Shown here: one piece after another, positions 1 through 11,837 of the stretch | How the letters are laid out: each line of letters starts with the position of its first letter | How positions within the stretch are numbered: the stretch's first letter is position 1 | From: Antitrichia curtipendula | Lineage: Eukaryota; Streptophyta; Bryopsida; Hypnales; Leucodontaceae | Assembly: GCA_951230915.1 (NCBI GenBank) | Contig: OX579636.1 | Location: 38,251,567-38,315,566 of the forward strand | Reading direction: 5' to 3' | Length of the DNA stretch: 64,000 bases | Notes under the pieces: generated by a model | Databases searched by the model: none | What the model saw: the letters and a program-made list of their open reading frames with translations, nothing else | What the model was told of the DNA's origin: nothing | Position numbers and translations under genes: made by a program

Positions 1-1468
1 TGAGTAGACAGACCCTTAACAAGTTCACAAGCCATCCTCCTCCTGTTGACATACACAAATGTTATAAGGAGCTTCACTATAATCGATTATTAAACATTCT
101 GGTTTAAAGTACACGCGTCACCCTATACCTGACCGGCGCACTTCTACAGAAAATCTACTGGAATCAGATCACCCATGGCTAACAGGTTGTCAAAACGTCA
201 TACAATTGCATTCAATAGGAATGAAAGCAGAGAAGCACCCGCGCAACATCACACTACATCAATAAGTGTCAACAAAAATGCTGTGCCTGGTAACAACAGA
301 TATCGTACCTGGTATCCAGATCGCTGCCCTCCACATCCCGCCTGATGTATTCAACGTGATTCATCTCAAAAAGCTCCTCATCTTCATCACGAATCCTCAC
401 GTTTGGAATGACAATGCTCTCGCAGATCTGTTTTAGGGTTGCAGGATCGGCAAAAAGCTTATGGTGCACACTTTTACTCACTGTGGTCAAAAACTTGATA
501 GCAGTTGTTGCCAATCGATCTTGGGAAGGAGATGGAGACACGGTCATGAGCAAGCCCCACACATCCGTTGCGAACTGACTCAAGAAAGGCTGAAACTCTT
601 GCTCATTCTTCTCCATGTACAAATTGATATTCTCACAGACCGCCGCCTTAAGTTCATCAACTACACTTGTTTTTTCGGGATCAGTTTCGGCCAATAAAGG
701 ATTCGTATATGTCAAATACTTACGGAATTCTCCCATCCACTCAGCTATGTGATCCTCAAAAAACTCAGGAAGGTCTTGGAAATTGAGAGAATAAAAGATT
801 CGGCAACACAAGCGTTGGCACCCTAATGCCGGCTTCAGAACAGCGGGTGCTTCCGCGTTCGCAGCTACGATAGCCCCAGTCTTCTGGAAAATCTCGGTAA
901 GCGGCACACAAAACCCGTCAAGGCAGTACTTCAAATCCGTGAAAAGCTCATTCGACTTGAACTCATACCTAAACCGCTTGAAAATGGAGTTGGCTGTCTG
1001 TAAGATACCGTTAATCACAGTATTATCAGTAGCAGCGTTCAAACCTTTCACAAGCTCCGGTAGAAGCGTTTGCCATTTTCTTGGAAAATCATGTTGACTC
1101 ATTATAGCTAGGGCTTCACTCAGCTGCGACTGAATTTTAGGCGGAGTGAATAACATCAGGTTCACAATCGCTCCCTTGATCTGCTCCTTCTCCGCCTCTT
1201 GGATACAAACAACCGACGTCGGCGAGTCGGCGTCCGGCGTCTCCCATCGAAACTTGATGTGGTTCTTGAAATTCACAGCTGCGGCTTGTCTAACTTGCTC
1301 ATCCACCGACGGCTCACACACAATCTGCATGATCACCATCCCATAGCCGGCCTGATCCGCCGCTTGATTCAGGAACGCTTCCGCCTGCTTCCGCGGCTCC
1401 GGATTCGGAGCCAGCGTCTGCAGAAAACATTGCGACAGGGACTTCAACGTCTCCTGCGTGTACTGCAT
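1..1468 (-). CDS. CAS: Exportin-2 (CAS/CSE1), 5' portion, partial at left edge
   Basis: Exportin-2 is the nuclear export receptor that returns importin-alpha to the cytoplasm together with Ran-GTP. Exon 1 runs from the ATG at 1468 down to 309 and encodes about 387 residues: the importin-beta N-terminal domain (first ~100 residues, with [12 protein letters not shown]) followed by HEAT-type helices matching the Cse1/CAS family ([47 protein letters not shown]). The donor AG|GTACGA lies at 309/308, and 43-308 is a 266-base intron with a CAACAG acceptor. Exon 2 starts at 42 and continues the conserved run as [15 protein letters not shown] to the window edge. The exon-2 part was found by reading the splice junction and is in phase. 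The family is about 970 residues long, so roughly 60% lies outside the window. No stop or frameshift is visible, so this should be a working housekeeping gene. Confidence 0.95.
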
Positions 1469-2281
1469 TGTGCCAGCGTCCTCTTACTCACCAACTCCAA
1501 ATCAATCCTCTAATCGAGCTCAAATCGAGCTCAACCCGAATTCGAATCGATCCTCAAGTCGATCCCTAAAACGATCCCTAAAAATCGAGCTCGTCACAAA
1601 AGCGCCAATCGTGCCCCGTCCTTGAACATCCCCCAGTCCTACCTACCTGCGCATGCGAGTTCTTCAGAAACTATCAAAAACCAAACCCTGACACAAATCA
1701 CACAAGACCAGAAAAGCCCCCCCAAAAAAGACCAAATCGTGATCAAATCGTGCGGGAATAGAAACCTAGGCAAGACGAGAAGAAAACCGCGAGTCAGAAA
1801 TTGAGAATGGCGTACTGAGGAGCTGAGCGCGAAAGGGCGGCAGACTGGGGACAAGGCAAGAAGGGGAGGCCGGGAGTTTGAATGGAGAGACTTGGTGGCA
1901 GAACTTCGAAAATGTCGAGAAACTCGGCGACCTAACTTATACGGAGATAAAACAGAGGCGCTCTTGATGAGCTGGCGCGCTCGCCGGCTTGCAACGGACA
2001 CCAAGGCACCCTCTTTCGCTCCCTTGGGGACGACGGAAGGAATTGCACAGTTTTGCTTGTAATGAAAAGACGGTGGAACCACATTTTATAATACGTTTGC
2101 TACGTATTTTAAATTTCCTCTTGACAAATTCCTCCCTACATGGTAGAAGTATGGGGAGGTTGAGCGGAAAATTATTCTAATAACTAGGGCTTTGCGTTGT
2201 TACGCACAACTATTGATGATTGTGATTGTGTTGTAAGGAAGAGATGTATTTTATCTTTTAAAAAAAAATTTGTCAGCATTG
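1469..2281. other. Upstream region and likely 5' leader of exportin-2
   Basis: This stretch precedes the exportin-2 start codon and is less AT-rich than the DNA beyond it. Bases 1510-1600 hold short local repeats (CGAGCTCAAATCGAGCTCAA, and GATCCCTAAAA twice in a row), typical of a plant leader or promoter. Open frames here have no family resemblance. I cannot place a TATA box or a transcription start. Confidence 0.4.
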
Positions 2282-2532
2282 TCAAAGAAGAGACATTGCA
2301 AACTCACAGACATGTACAAAATGAATAAACAAATAAATAATGTTGACGCCAACCGAAGTTTGACAATTCAATCTAGATAAACCTTCTCTAATACAAATAT
2401 GATCAACAAAATTTATGTCATATTTTTTTGAAAAATGATTATTTCTAAATTTTTTGGAATGAAGAAATAAAGAATCATGGACAATACTTTTTTGGTGTGG
2501 CATCTACCAAACTTTATTATAAACACACATAC

Positions 2533-2554
2533 ATACACACACACACACACACAC

Positions 2555-2629
<75 letters not shown>
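2533..2629. repeat. Compound microsatellite (AC)n followed by (AT)n
   Basis: An AC dinucleotide run (about 2533-2554) passes directly into an uninterrupted AT/TA run of about 73 bases (about 2557-2629). Open frames across it are artefacts of the repeat. The surrounding 2282-2987 is AT-rich spacer without recognisable genes. Confidence 0.97.
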
Positions 2630-2630
<1 letters not shown>

Positions 2631-2987
2631 CAAAGATATGCCATTTTTACGTAGCTATTTTTTCATAGGAATTATTTTCCATCTATATATTTATACCTTA
2701 TTTATCCACATGTCATGATTTCAATTATTTTTTTAATGATTACAAATGTTGACAAGGAAATTGACCAATTTGATTCAATAAATATATTGTTGCATTGCTA
2801 TAAGGAAAAAAATAAATCTTTATATTATGTTTTGATTTTATTCCATTTTGAAATTTTGAAAAAAATTAAAAAGTTAAAAGAACTATTGCATGTGCAAGCT
2901 CCAAGTGTCAAAATCCAAATTTGCACAATATAAATATTGTTCATATGGTGTATTGTTCATTCTATTTATTTATTTTTTTAAACTACC

Positions 2988-3565
2988 CTGCAATGTAAGG
3001 AGGTTAAGTGAATTGGCAATATATATGTCAATTTTTGATGATTTCTTGTGCAATGGGGAAATTTTTATTTGAAATCCCAAAAATGAAAAGTTAAAGACAA
3101 ACATTTGGAATGTGTGGGAAAATTTTCAAGAGTTTTGACTTCACAAATTACAAGATAATAGGACTTGAAGTTAGAAGAAAACGTTTTTTTTTTAAATTGA
3201 TTCAATTTGCTAACAAAGTTTGACTCCTTTTAGAATGAGATTTGAGGATTATATTTTATTTATTTATTTGACAATTGTATGCCATATTTTATTAGTTACA
3301 TACATGCCAAATTTCAAAAGTTGATGAACTTTTTCGCAAAAGATTCCCCAAAGATTCTCAAATTGCCTAAGTTGCCCCAAAAATTCAGGATGGCATAACT
3401 TTTGATCCAAACATCTAATTGAAAAAAAAATTAGTTTTTCACCAAGGAGAGGTACATGTTCAAACATTGTGTCCAAATTTCATGAACATCCAACACAAAA
3501 TGACTTTGTAAGAAGCTATCCAAGATTTCTTCTGTATGTTGAATTAACACTTGGTCCTTTAGGGG
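2988..3565. mobile_element. TTAA-flanked miniature element, left-truncated (group 1, copy A)
   Basis: The right end reads GGTCCTTTAGGGG followed by TTAA at 3566-3569. The sequence from about 2988 to the end aligns along its length with the right-hand 580 bases of the complete copy at 43498-44439; shared stretches include GCCATATTTTATTAGTTACA and TTGTGTCCAAATTTCATGAA. The left end of the family is missing here. It has no coding capacity. Ends starting CCCCT next to TTAA point to the piggyBac superfamily. Confidence 0.75.
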
Positions 3566-4139
3566 TTAAAACCTCATGTTTGACTATTTTGCAATGGATT
3601 TAGTCCTTTAGGGATTAAAGGTTATATATGGCCCATTTTTTTTCTTCACCTTAGTTTAGAGTGAATTCCTCCCTTGTCATCTCAAAGCTAATGCCACTTT
3701 CTTATAGCTCCTTCTTCTCTACATATCTTCTTTAACAACAACTTTCATAGTAGTGAAACTTCTTCCAACGGTTAATCTTCTTCTTCTTCTGGTTCTTTAT
3801 GTATAAATATATCTTACTTGGCAAGTACTTAGTCCAACTAGGATTTTGTAGATTAGAAGAAGCATTCATTTTATTGGGTAAAATTAAGAAGCATTATTTT
3901 CTCCACCAAAATCCTCCTCAACTAAATCGAGTAAGATTTTGTACATGCTCTAAATGGTGATACAATATTAGCTAGGGTCCATTGTGTGTTTTTGTGATTA
4001 TAGCCCCATCAAGTGAACTCAAGATATGAAAACCATTGCTAATTTTTTTGTGGATGATGTAGGGTTGTAGAATGTGATTGAAGAGTGTTTTGGTGTATGT
4101 AAAGGATTTAAAAACATTCTATGACTATTCTGAAAGATA

Positions 4140-4320
4140 CACTACTAGAAAATTCAATTTTTTGTTGATTTGGTTGCATTGATTTGGGTCACTTGTTTGT
4201 TGATTTGGATAGTAATTTGTTGATTTCAACAGATTTCAAAAGATTATTGTCCAAATCAACAGAAAAGTGACTCAGATCAACGTGACCAAATCAACAAAAA
4301 AATTGAATTTTCTAGTAGTG
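4140..4320. mobile_element. CACTA-type foldback miniature element
   Basis: The element starts CACTACTAGAAAATTCAATT and ends with the inverted complement, finishing TTTTCTAGTAGTG. It is flanked by a 3-bp direct repeat, ATA (4137-4139 and 4321-4323), the duplication size of CACTA elements. The arms pair imperfectly over about 75 bases, so the transcript would fold into a hairpin. It is 181 bp and non-coding. Confidence 0.85.
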
Positions 4321-4429
4321 ATAATACAATAGTAGAGTTGAGACATCATAAACCACCACTAGAAAAATTTGTATTGTCAACAAATAGCTAGTCTAGTTCT
4401 TATCTTCCAAATATAAAATTAGTTAGAGA

Positions 4430-4750
4430 AAAAATGGAACCACTCCCTACACTATCAATCTGGGATACAAATATGAACATGACACGGTATGGATATGAAT
4501 ATGGTACGATATGGATACAAATGCAGGTATAGATACATATTATGAATACTAAAATACAAAAATATCCCATATTGATTGCATATCCCATTATCAATCTGAA
4601 ATTACAAATAGGGTGGTGGTGGTTAGGGTGGGGGGAGGTTGGGGTATGTTTTGGGAATTAAACAAAATAATTAAATTGGATTTAAACAAAATATATAAAT
4701 TGTCACCTCTACCTCACTATATTGCATGGTGATCTTTTCACATTCTCCCC
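4430..4750. repeat. Dispersed repeat, copy 1 (inverted relative to 44755-45010)
   Basis: This stretch, which contains GAAATTACAAATAG and TGTCACCTCTACCTCACTAT, matches the reverse complement of about 44755-45010 with scattered differences. It is non-coding and its class is unknown. The rest of 4750-6113 is spacer. Within it, 5505-5625 and 5712-5830 resemble each other (both contain CTTGGATTGAT and ACATTGGATG), an old local duplication. Confidence 0.5.
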
Positions 4751-6113
4751 CCTAGCTCAAATTAGCAAGCCGATCTGAATAAGATTTTTTTGTGGATTTG
4801 GAATGCTGATATTCTGAGGAAAGTAACAATGACTCACTTGCTCAAAAATTATCAGCTATATTCAATAAACTAATGTGGGTTTTGCAGATTATTTCCTGTT
4901 TGTGCAAAAAACTTCGTAGAGGTTACCTTACTTGCTAGAGGACACTGTATTGTTCGAGATGGTCACATCCAGTCTATTTTTCCCTTGCTAATACTCAACA
5001 GTGAAGTTACCGATTACCTCTCCGTAGTCACAGAATCTTGTAGTAGACTTGCGTTACAAGGTTCAACTTCAGGAAAAAAAAAAAAAAAATCCATTACTCA
5101 GGCCTTTGTCGGCACGCCATCTTGTGAGTGTTTTAACGATGTCTGATGAGCGAATGACGAGAGAAAAACAGAGAAAATCACTCAGGCTTCTTATGAAACG
5201 GTGAGCGTTGAAATCCAGAGACGCTTTCGGAGACTCAAGGTATTGTTGGATCAACAAAACAAAATGAAATTTATGCAATTCTTAGCGCTGGTCCAAGGTA
5301 CAGTAACTGATGGAAGCGAAGAAAACCTCAATTGAAATAATAGAGAAGTACAAACAGATTCATTTAATTTGCCGGTGGTACTGATTGAAGCATCGACAGA
5401 ACAGAGCAGGATTTCTCGATTGCCAAAAAAGTTGCCATCTAACACATCCATGGATGGCTGAACTTCCTTCTAATAAAATGCTTCTGAGTCTCTCATGACT
5501 TCTTGGATTGATATGAAAATTTAACCACACAAAGTAAACTAGTTTGCCCAACTTTTCCAAATTGACTTCAAGGGGAACATAACTCAACAGATTTGTTTGA
5601 AAACAAACATTGGATGAAGGAGATACAAGCTCCCCAAGATACAACCATCAAAATGCAGTTTGGTGAACTCAAATTGAACCCGTGAACTTTTATTGGCTTT
5701 CAAAAAATCAATACATCTTGGATTGATCTGAAAATTTTACCAAAAAAACTAGAAGATAGAGTGCAGAAGTAACAACAAACTTTATTAAATTTGGACATTG
5801 GATGCAAAAGTTACAGCAGTTCGAATTAGACTTCCAGACTATGTGAGGACACTTTGGTGTGTAGTGTGCCATCATTGTTTCACATGGCTGTGATGGATGT
5901 TGAACGGGGTTCAAATCTTGAGGTGGGTTTCGGTCGACAAACTGATAAACCACAACGACGAGATCGATACAAGAACTTTCCCAACACAAAAACGACTTCC
6001 AGTGGAGATTTTGCAACAGACATGTTTGCATTATTTATAGAACGCGGCGAACAAGTCTTACAAAACGCGGTCTCACGAGCAGCTCAATCTACAAGGTCCA
6101 GTAGCAAATCAAT

Positions 6114-7989
6114 CTAATGACTCGCGCTCAAGTACTTTTCGGCAGCAGCGGGGACCTTTGCAGCAATGTTTGCAGAAGTGGCAGGAGCGTTTGCACCACC
6201 CTCATTACTGACACTCACAGTGAAAGTCATGACATCCGCAGGATTGCTGATGTTGCTGATGACCACCTCCGTGGGTGCGCCATTGTTGGCTTTGGTGGAA
6301 GGATTGGTGGTGGCATTGATGAGGCGCACCGTCTTCACCCCTGGAAACGGATCGCCGCTGTCCCCCTGATCCTCCTTGCGCTCCAAGTCCTTCTCGCCAT
6401 CGCTCTGCACGAGCGCCACCTTGTAGTTCGTCTGCTCGCTCGTGTTGTCGTCTTTCGTTTCGTCGATGTGCCAGATGAGAAGCCCGCCGGAGGGGAGATC
6501 TTTGTCACGCCCTTTCTGCTGCCGATTCTCCACCAGGAAGTACTCCGACTGCGGAGCGCCGTCTTTCCATAGCTTGACCACCGTGTGCCCGTCTTTCACG
6601 TCGGGGAGCTGAACCCTGTTCAAGTAATTCGACCAACGGACAGGGAAGAATTTGTTAGCTAATTGATTTTTCAAACCTTCGACTTAACAGCGGATTTTAA
6701 ACCTGCTTGTATGCGCGTTCAAGCAGATTGTTGATGAACTGTGGAGCAGCCAAATGAAGCATTCAACCACATGAATACCCGAACCTGGCATTTTATGATT
6801 GCATATACAGGGATTGAAGAAGAGGCGAAAAGGGTGCCATCCAATTCAAGGCAGTGCCATTACTTAGGGGATGCGAGTAACACAAATAACGGTGAGGACT
6901 TCATCAATCACACCAAGACATTCCCATTACTTCACCGTTAAAGAAATGACATTCAACACAGTTTTAAACCCGCAAGTACATTCCAAGAAATTTGCAGAAA
7001 TTGGGTGACGCCACTTACTGCTGAGTTTTTGTGGGTGTGATAACTTCCACCCATCCTTGATCGACTTTGCACCAAGCGCACGGCGGGGAGGGGTTGCTTT
7101 CTTGACCGTTGTAGCTCCCGGCCGCCATGAGGCACCAGTCTCCGATTCCACCCGAAGTGTAGTCCGCGTCGTACAAATCCGGCCAGCCGAAAGCAAGATG
7201 TCCGAGCTCATGAGCACAGACACCAAGCTGGCAATTGGCAGGGACGGTGAGGTACGAGAAGACTTGCGTGCCGTCCGCTTGGTACGCCCCCTTGTCGAGC
7301 ACCCACTTGTGCGACCAAATGTCGTTGGGCTGTCCCGTCCTCTCGGCGCCCTCCCCAGCGTGCACAATGACGAACGCATCCACAAACCCGTCGCCATCGT
7401 TGTCATACTGCTTGAAGTTCACGGTGGGATTCGCCAGAATCGCCACATCCCTCGCCAAGGTTCGCGCATTCGGCGTCCTGTCGCCCGTTCCGTTCTGCCC
7501 ATTGGCGTAGTACTTGATCGGCTTCGGCAACCGGAAGGGACCCACAACCTCCCCCTTGATGTCCACGGCGCCGTTGGACACCTCACGATAAAAGTCTTTC
7601 ACGCTATTGGTGCCCTGCTCGAACCACAGCTTCGCATAGTGCTCCTTCGTCTGGTCGGCCGTGAATTTCTTGTCGGAGAAATCCACCATCACCACGATGA
7701 CGTTCACGCCTCCTCGCAGGGGCGCTCGCTGGGCAAGCTGCGCGGCAAAGGGCGTGCCCGGTTGGAACGTGTGGCCAGGGCGGAGCAGGGCATCGTTGAA
7801 ACCCGGGGGTCGTCTCTCAATGGGGCGCAGCACTGCTCCCAGGAACGAAAGCTCAGGGCTGTTGGAAATCGATGCCTTGATTTCATTGTATCTCTCCAGG
7901 AGGCGCTTTCGCACATCGGGATGGGGGGCGACCAGGCACCGATCCTCCCGGGAGTGGGGCTTCACCACTATGGTTTCTGGGAGCGACAT
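6114..7989 (-). CDS. M6-family zinc metalloprotease (immune inhibitor A-like)
   Basis: A predicted secreted-type metallopeptidase domain in a two-exon gene. Exon 1 runs 7989-7019 and exon 2 runs 6615-6114. The 403-base intron (7018-6616) has a GTAAGT donor and a GAACAG acceptor, and the joined frame is exactly 490 codons plus stop. The zinc site is HELGHLAFGWPDLYD near residue 260, giving the HExxHxxGxxD signature of M6 peptidases. It is preceded by a metal-loop-like YDNDGDGFVDAFVIVHAG and followed by the family motif CAWCKVDQGW. Exon 2 carries the beta-rich part (EYFLVENRQQKG, GLLIWHIDE) that follows the catalytic domain in InhA-like proteins. I chose the ATG at 7989 because the frame reaches 8070 without homology-like sequence. 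No clear signal peptide is visible, which is odd for a family that is usually secreted. All catalytic residues are present and there are no stops. Bacterial origin followed by intron gain is inference. Confidence 0.88.
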
Positions 7990-9890
7990 GGTAGATCGAT
8001 TTGAATCTGCGAAAAAACACCGATTCAGAGGGGTAATTACTTTCGGGAGCTTCACTTTTGATTCCCGCAATCTGTCGGTAGGATCGGCCTCGTCAATTCG
8101 TGCTGTCCTTAGAGCTCAAGGTACCACAAAAATCCACGAGGGCGCTTCTACCGACAGACCGGGTGCCGTACGTAAAGACTAATGTTTCAGATGAGTACTA
8201 AACCGACGCAGATCAATAGCTTCATCAAGCTCTGTGACGACTGATTGCTGAGTAGAACTTACCTCGTTGGTCAAATCTCTCTGAGTCTTGCTCGGAGTGT
8301 TCTGGGAAACGGGCTGTATCACATATCCAATTCAGAGCATCAGAGACTCGGCAACATTCAAAATCAAGACTCAGACAAGGGAGAACTGTCGGTTACAAAC
8401 GTCACTCATAAGAATAATAGACCATAGCTAAGTCACCGACTCTAGTTAGCTAATCACTGACATGGCCTGTGGGTCTCGGATTGCATCAAAATTGCGGGCG
8501 AAGAGAAGTGCTACCGAATCTCAAGACAGGGGACACATTGATAGATAGATCTCGACGTGACGAGGAGCTAGCCAAACCTGTGACGTTTGATGCTAGCTTG
8601 CACTAAACTAGCAATACTACCTCGAAGTTTCGAGCAAAGGGATCAAATCTCTCGTAAAACATAAAGAAACGCACAACACCTTCAAAGTGAGACCGAGAAA
8701 AAAAAAGAGCAGGAAAGCGGCATACACTTACCACTCTGGTCCCGAAGCAGAGGTGCTGACCGGAGCTATGAATATGAGGAACGGGGAGGGATGTCTGGAC
8801 ACTGGATCCGAGAAGGGGTTTCTTATAGGAAGGGAATCCCTGGGCCGGGCGCAATGCCGCAATGATGATGATGATGCATCACATTGCACCATGATGATAA
8901 TGTGCACCACATTCAACGCCGGGTTTTTGCACCGCTCCAGTAGTACCGGAAAAGTGGGAATCAGTACTTCGTCGGTTGGATTGTAAAAGATTGAAGGTAA
9001 AAGGTTACAGTGACAGTGACAGCAAAAAAAAACATTTAAATTATTGATACTGTAGTCTGCACTCCGGCCATCTGCTGGAATCAATTCCTCGACGATTCGG
9101 TGGTTTTTTTTTGAAGTACGAAAACTCATCCCACGTGCATTGCTGGCTCCCAAGCCAGCTCCATTCCTGCATGGTGGGCGGATACTATCCAAGAATTATG
9201 GAGAAGCGAAGTACGATACCACTGCAAATCCAGCATTCATTGTCTCCACGTTGCCAACCTTATTATGCATTTCACTTGACAGTTCTGACCCTGTTTTTCT
9301 GCACTTTTTTACTTTATGGAACGTTTTTGTACTCCGTTACCAAGTGGTGCAGTATCTGCCACTTGTGAAATTAATGATATTTCTTCGATGTGTGATGCTG
9401 CAGCTTACCCCGTGGACAAAGGTTCGAATGGTCCCTGTGGTAAACCCGATTTGCTTGCACATGGCGTTGACACCAGGTGCACAAGATCTAATCACAGAAA
9501 AAGAAGTCCATGAACAGAACTTGTGCAGCGGACTTTGCTTTGAAGCAACACGGAATGCTTTTCTTCGGTGCATTGTAACTGTCGTCTCCTTGCAATCCAA
9601 AGCAGCCGCAACTTTGGTATCGACAGGTATTGAAGATCGTCTGCGAATCTGCCGGATCATTGAAAGGAGATGTAAATATTCAAAATTGTCTCGGGGGCGT
9701 GCACTAAAGTGTTCAAGGCTCTTCTTGTAAGGATCTAATCCCGGGACTCACAGTTTAGTGAAGCTTGCTGTGTTTGGGGCTGTGGTGATTAAGCTTAGAG
9801 CATCGACACTGTTTCACTGTAAGAAGGCCCGGGCCGGCATGGCGCAAGGTGTGCGAGGCCTTCTCCAGCGTTTACACGCTAAATTACAAA
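7990..9890. other. Spacer upstream of the M6 protease gene, no gene recognised
   Basis: This stretch has moderate GC compared with the AT-rich DNA to its right and probably contains the promoter and leader of the protease. Open frames of 60-200 codons occur on both strands but overlap each other and show no family motifs. I see no convincing gene. Confidence 0.4.
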
Positions 9891-10153
9891 CTTATCCAGG
9901 CCCCTCGAAAATCAAGCTTTGAATGGCATCCTGTTGTGTCCACTCAGTTTGCTTGAGTTCTGTCGGTACTATGTTTTGTTTTTGTTTTTTGAAACAGATA
10001 AAACAAATTTCATTTGCAAAGGGGCAAATATGTTTCTTGTTTAACAGTCCAAATTTGGGGTGAATAGTGGCTCTGGAACTCAAGACTATGAGTTGTTAGT
10101 AACTCCCTCAAATTGAACAACAATCTAGTTTCAGCATTTGCTTTGATTAAATC

Positions 10154-10390
10154 TACACAAAATAGTGAAATTAGGTTGACCCACACTAATTTCTCAACAT
10201 TTGACACTATCTAAATATTTTCAGTTATTGTATAAGAATGCACTACTTTTGAATTAGGTCTTGCCATAAATGGGGACTCATGAATCTCCATGAGTACATA
10301 TGGAAATATTTTAAGAAATATTTGTTGACTTTGATGGCTTCTACAATAGCTTTCATGATGTAAGGCAACCTAATTTCACTATTTTGTGTA
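10154..10390. repeat. Inverted repeat with 25-bp perfect arms
   Basis: The arms at 10154-10178 and 10366-10390 are exact reverse complements (core ACAAAATAGTGAAATTAGG) and enclose about 187 bases. The layout resembles a small foldback element, but I see no clear target duplication. The flanking 9891-10153 and 10391-10547 are AT-rich spacer. Confidence 0.6.
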
Positions 10391-10547
10391 ATTCTTGGTG
10401 AGCCATGACAGTGAATATGAGTAGGAGACTAGTCCAACTTGTATCCACATACTAAAATAATGAGGCCGGACAAGCTACTTTGGTGTGTCATTTTGGTTAT
10501 GTTATGGTGGAGATGTTCTTATTTAAAATATTGTGCTAATTTAATTA

Positions 10548-10850
10548 TTTAATCCTAGAAGGACACCAAAGATATTTGTATATTTTGGATGGTCTTTGTT
10601 CTACACTATAGTGTACTCTTGTTATAAAAATTGTAGATTTCTTAGACATGATTTTGTATTTGATATGAGTTTCATTCATTATTTCTTCAAAAATTAATGA
10701 TAATTTAAAACTTTCACACAAAAATTCAAAATTTCAAAACAAATATTAGACATGTGATTTCATCTTTGAAAAATAAAAATCCAAAATTTCACTCATAAAT
10801 AGCGAAAAAATGGAGGATAGCAATTGGAATACTTTCAAAGTTTGAATAAG
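10548..10850. mobile_element. Degraded TTAA-type miniature element (group 3 relative)
   Basis: It begins AATCCTAGAAGGACACCAA and further in shares ACATGTGATTTCATCT and AAAATGGAGGATA with the better preserved element at 56424-57059. It is internally shortened and its right end is lost. It is non-coding. Confidence 0.45.
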
Positions 10851-11764
10851 GTGCGACCACCCATAACTAATCGAATAAGCAACCGTGGACATGATGTGGA
10901 GTATAAGGTAACAGGCTCGAGAATAGTTCGGGCATTAAGAACCACCCACCTGTAAAATGTACATAATTTATATATGCTGTTTTTTCATAGCCTTTATTGA
11001 TATACAAACAATGTACATTTAAGGGGTGGACAATTTTGAAGCCCTATGCTAGTTCAACTTCAAAATTTCATAACTAATTTAAAAAAGTTCCAAAAAATAT
11101 GAAACGACCTAGGTTAGATGCCAAATCCACTTCTCTTTCAAGGAAAATTTACTGAAAAATATTTCGAGAAGTTTTGCCTTCTTAAAATTCAGTTTCAGTT
11201 CTTAGTTGGGCGATTTCTGGACCTGTTACCTTAGTGAGGCAAAGGAAATATTTCCACAAGTGGATAGATAGAAATGAGGAAGATTGCTGAAAATTTAATA
11301 ATTTTCATCAGTTGAAGTGAATTTATAGTGAATTTTGGAAGGCAGAAGTTGCGTCGGATCCATGTCCAATGTGTAGACTATTCCAAAATTGCTCATTTAA
11401 GAGACTACTTCTTGTTCACTTTGGCACCCCAAACCAAGTACAAACCAAGCAAATGTGTCATAAAAAGAATGGAGGGCTTGGTGGTCGGAAATGAAGAACC
11501 CATATTTGGAAATTAGTCCCAACCTCTCCTGCATTTCTGCCACCCTATTGACTTCTGGTGGGGTGTTGATTGGTGATGGGTGGCTCTACCTTACGCGTTT
11601 AAAAGAATAAATTGGCAACATGTTTCCAGTTCTGATAGAAAGGAGCAAATACCCTGATTTCCCTCCAAATTTAATGCAATGGCATGCTACCACAAACACA
11701 AATTCTACACAAAAAAAACAAAGCTGACGATCATGGGCTTTGTCCTTTGTCCTTTACGGGTTAA

Positions 11765-11837
11765 CCCCTAAAGGACCAAGTGTCCGTTCAACGTACGCAA
11801 ATTTGGCTACTCGGTCATGGGCTCCGTCCTTTAGGGG
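11765..11837. mobile_element. 73-bp minimal TTAA-flanked element (two ends almost back to back)
   Basis: The left end CCCCTAAAGGACC follows TTAA (11761-11764), and the right end GTCCTTTAGGGG precedes TTAA (11838-11841). Immediately left of the first TTAA is another right-end-like sequence, GTCCTTTACGGG, so ends of two units share one TTAA. The surrounding 10851-13831 is otherwise spacer without recognisable genes. Confidence 0.65.

Noticed and set aside
1639..2082. 147-codon minus-strand frame upstream of exportin-2
   Set aside because: Low complexity, no family motif, and in the position of a leader or promoter.
2477..2718. Open frames rich in HTHTHT and IYIYIY
   Set aside because: They are translations of the AC/AT microsatellite.
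7057..8004. 315-codon plus-strand open frame
   Set aside because: It lies antisense to the M6 protease exon. Its composition follows from the GC-rich coding strand opposite, and it has no motif.
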